Origin: an uncultured Gemmobacter sp.
Lineage (GTDB): Bacteria; Pseudomonadota; Alphaproteobacteria; Rhodobacterales; Rhodobacteraceae
Length of the DNA: 5,909 bases
Assembly (NCBI GenBank): GCA_937983495.1
Contig: CALKAA010000188.1
Location: 1-5,909 of the forward strand
Direction: 5' to 3'
Below are positions 4,652 through 5,909 of this stretch, one piece after another. The notes beneath the pieces were generated by a model. That model was not told the origin of the DNA. It saw only the letters and a program-made list of their open reading frames with translations, and did no database searches. The translations under genes were made by a program, and so were the position numbers. The stretch's first letter is position 1, and every line of letters starts with the position of its first letter.

Positions 4652-5299
4652 ATGCGGGGGCAAATGCGACTTTTCCTGACCCTTTCGACCGTTTTGGCGC
4701 TGGCTGGCTGCGGTGACATGCACCGCGAGGCGGGTGCCGAAGTGGATGGCGGCACCTTCGGCAATGCGACGATGAACAATTCGCTGGTGCAGACCGGCGC
4801 GATTGATGCGCAATCCATCATGGCACAACGCTTCGCCCGCGAAGTGCCCGCGACCATCACCTTCCCGTTCAACTCGTCCGAGCTGACCGGAGAGGCCCGC
4901 GCCGTGCTGGACCAGCAAGCCATGTGGATGCGCCAGTTCCCCGAGCTGCGCTTCTCGGTTTACGGCCACACCGATCTCGTGGGCGGCAATGGCTACAATC
5001 AGGCGCTTGGCAAGCGCCGCGCCAAGGCTGTGGTCGCCTACCTCGCCTCGCGGGGCATCTCGACGGCGCGTGTCGATGCGCTGGTGTCTTTCGGCAAGAC
5101 GCAGCCGGTGGTCAACACCCTCTCGCCCGAAGAACGCAACCGCCGCACCGTGACAGAGGTTTCGGGCTGGTCCAAGGGCAACGGCCAATTGCTGAATGGC
5201 AAATACGCGGCCATCATCGCGCGCGAATATGTGGTCTCGGCCCGCCCGGCCATCGAGCCGCCGACGGAAGTTGCGCAACTGACCATCAACAGTAACTGA
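4652..5299 (+). CDS. OmpA-domain lipoprotein of the Tad locus
   Basis: 215 residues. The signal peptide ends in lipobox L-A-G-C, so Cys20 would be lipidated and the protein anchored in the outer membrane. An OmpA C-terminal (peptidoglycan-binding) domain spans about 65-170. It contains F-P-F-N-S-S-E-L at 71-78, Y-G-H-T-D at 104-108 with the diaminopimelate-contacting Asp108, and N-x-x-L-G-x-x-R-A at 116-124 with the matching Arg123; Gly replaces the usual Ser. GGAG lies 7 bases before the ATG and overlaps the end of cpaC, so translation is probably coupled. It stands where cpaD often stands and may tie the secretin to the wall or act as its pilotin. No CpaD similarity is evident to me. A strong terminator follows. 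The family is sure; the exact role is inferred from position. Confidence 0.9.
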   Translation: MRGQMRLFLTLSTVLALAGCGDMHREAGAEVDGGTFGNATMNNSLVQTGAIDAQSIMAQRFAREVPATITFPFNSSELTGEARAVLDQQAMWMRQFPELRFSVYGHTDLVGGNGYNQALGKRRAKAVVAYLASRGISTARVDALVSFGKTQPVVNTLSPEERNRRTVTEVSGWSKGNGQLLNGKYAAIIAREYVVSARPAIEPPTEVAQLTINSN

Positions 5300-5322
5300 G
5301 TTACTCCACAATCTGCGCGTGC

Positions 5323-5348
5323 AAGGCAGGCCTTCGGGCCTGCTTTTT
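5323..5348 (+). terminator. Rho-independent terminator with UUCG loop
   Basis: AAGGCAGGCC (5323-5332) and GGCCTGCTTT (5337-5346) form a 10-bp stem (one G-U pair) closed by the very stable TTCG tetraloop, followed by T's to 5348. All parts of an intrinsic terminator are present. It starts 23 bases after the OmpA lipoprotein stop and should end the cpaC transcript, so the next gene needs its own promoter. Confidence 0.93.
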
Positions 5349-5549
5349 GCCTTTCTTCCCCTGGAAATCCGGCCCATGGTTTTTTCCAACGCCGCGATAA
5401 TTCCCAGTTTCACGACGATTTAGCCCCAATATCGCCCAAGTTACCCGGCAGTTTCGGATCAATTGAACGCAACTGCGCGGGGCCAATCCCGGGCACGGCG
5501 GTCCGGAGCGTGATTCTCCGTCCGACGATCAGCGAAGGACTTGAGGCAA
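5349..5549 (+). promoter_or_regulatory. Intergenic region expected to hold the cpaE promoter
   Basis: 201 bp between the terminator and cpaE. Candidate pieces are GATAAT at 5396-5401 (good -10 form, no good -35) and TTGAAC at 5463-5468 (good -35 form, poor -10). A small inverted repeat CGGAG/CTCCG occurs at 5504-5520. No full promoter can be named, but one is needed because a strong terminator precedes. Confidence 0.4.
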
Positions 5550-5909
5550 ATGACGAGTGTGGCCAATCTTCAACCCGAACCCGCGCCCATTCTGGCGTGC
5601 ACCATTTCGCGCGACGTGCAGAATTTCGAGCTGCTGATCGACGATATGGAGCAGGAACTGGGCGAAAACTGGGGTGATCTGTCCTTTGAGGATGCCCTCA
5701 TCTTTCTGGAACAGCCCGAAGGGGCCGCGCTGCAATTCGTGGCCGTGGCGGTAGACGCCCAGGATGAAGCCGATCTCAGCCGCATCTCCGACATCATCCG
5801 CACCGCCAAGATGCGCAATATCCGTGTCGTGCTGATCGCCGATCAGGTCAGCCCGGTGGCGTTGCACCAGTTGCTCCGCCTTGGCGCAGACGATTTCGGC
5901 TGGCGCGGG
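5550..5909 (+). CDS. cpaE: Tad pilus protein CpaE, N-terminal part (cut by window end)
   Basis: 120 codons open to the right edge, with no stop. CpaE proteins join an N-terminal receiver-like domain to a C-terminal ParA/MinD-type ATPase and localise the Tad machine at the cell pole or inner membrane; only the receiver-like part is present here. Diagnostic stretches are A-C-T-I-S-R-D-V-Q-N-F near residue 16, an acidic segment E-Q-E-L-G-E-N-W-G-D, alternating beta-strands (F-V-A-V-A-V-D, V-V-L-I-A-D) and V-A-L-H-Q-L-L-R-L-G-A-D-D-F at the end. The start ATG has GAGG and AAGGA just upstream. The last residues (G-W-R-G) do not fit what I expect after G-A-D-D-F and may be a contig-edge error. The ATPase domain and the following cpaF/tadBC genes would lie outside. 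Confidence 0.85.
   Translation, partial: MTSVANLQPEPAPILACTISRDVQNFELLIDDMEQELGENWGDLSFEDALIFLEQPEGAALQFVAVAVDAQDEADLSRISDIIRTAKMRNIRVVLIADQVSPVALHQLLRLGADDFGWRG

Noticed and set aside
3679..4923. 414-codon open frame on the - strand opposite cpaC
   Set aside because: cpaC has clear secretin motifs on the + strand; the antisense product is low-complexity and resembles no family.
4463..5413. 316-codon open frame on the - strand opposite the OmpA gene
   Set aside because: It is antisense to a gene with lipobox and OmpA motifs and runs across the terminator.
1..5909. tRNA or rRNA genes, CRISPR arrays, insertion sequences, phage genes or defence systems
   Set aside because: None seen; no long direct or terminal inverted repeats, no transposase or nuclease motifs.

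Overview
The window looks like a piece of a high-GC alphaproteobacterial chromosome, most likely from the Rhodobacterales (Rhodobacteraceae). The clues are an Flp/Tad pilus locus in an order I associate with that group (two small pilins, cpaB, cpaC, an OmpA-like lipoprotein, cpaE), pilins of the 'GAVTVDFVVL' type, and a perfect CtrA-type site in front of the locus. Assignment to a genus is not possible from the sequence. Both ends are contig edges. Bases 1-46 are not biological: they match the Illumina TruSeq/P5 universal adapter.

Left part (47-1258): the 3' end of a small GNAT-like acetyltransferase gene on the + strand meets, with no base between the two stop codons, a lytic transglycosylase gene on the - strand. 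The transglycosylase is divergent from the pilus genes, and the two are separated by 372 bp holding a perfect TTAA-N7-TTAAC CtrA-type box and a 9-bp tandem repeat.

Middle and right part (1631-5909): six + strand genes form the start of a Tad (tight adherence) pilus cluster. They are two short class III (Flp-type) prepilins, the CpaB/RcpC outer-membrane assembly factor, the CpaC/RcpA secretin, an OmpA-domain lipoprotein in the place where CpaD often sits, and the N-terminal receiver-like part of CpaE, cut by the window end. The pilins would be processed by a prepilin peptidase that is not in this window and assembled by motor proteins expected downstream of cpaE. CpaB and CpaC would form the outer-membrane channel. 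The OmpA lipoprotein probably tethers the channel to peptidoglycan. The transglycosylase could make room for the apparatus in the wall, though it may equally be a housekeeping enzyme.

The cluster is not one simple transcription unit. Two hairpins follow the first pilin, one follows cpaB, and a textbook UUCG-capped rho-independent terminator follows the OmpA gene. The cpaB-cpaC gap (203 bp) holds a perfect DnaA box (TTATCCACA), a perfect IHF core with an adjoining A-tract, and a leader hairpin, which suggests cpaC has its own regulated promoter. Together with the CtrA-type box this hints at cell-cycle-linked control of the pilus. I saw no wholly new system: the interest lies in the regulatory DNA, the Glu-to-Asp change in both pilin processing sites, and the lipoprotein replacing CpaD.
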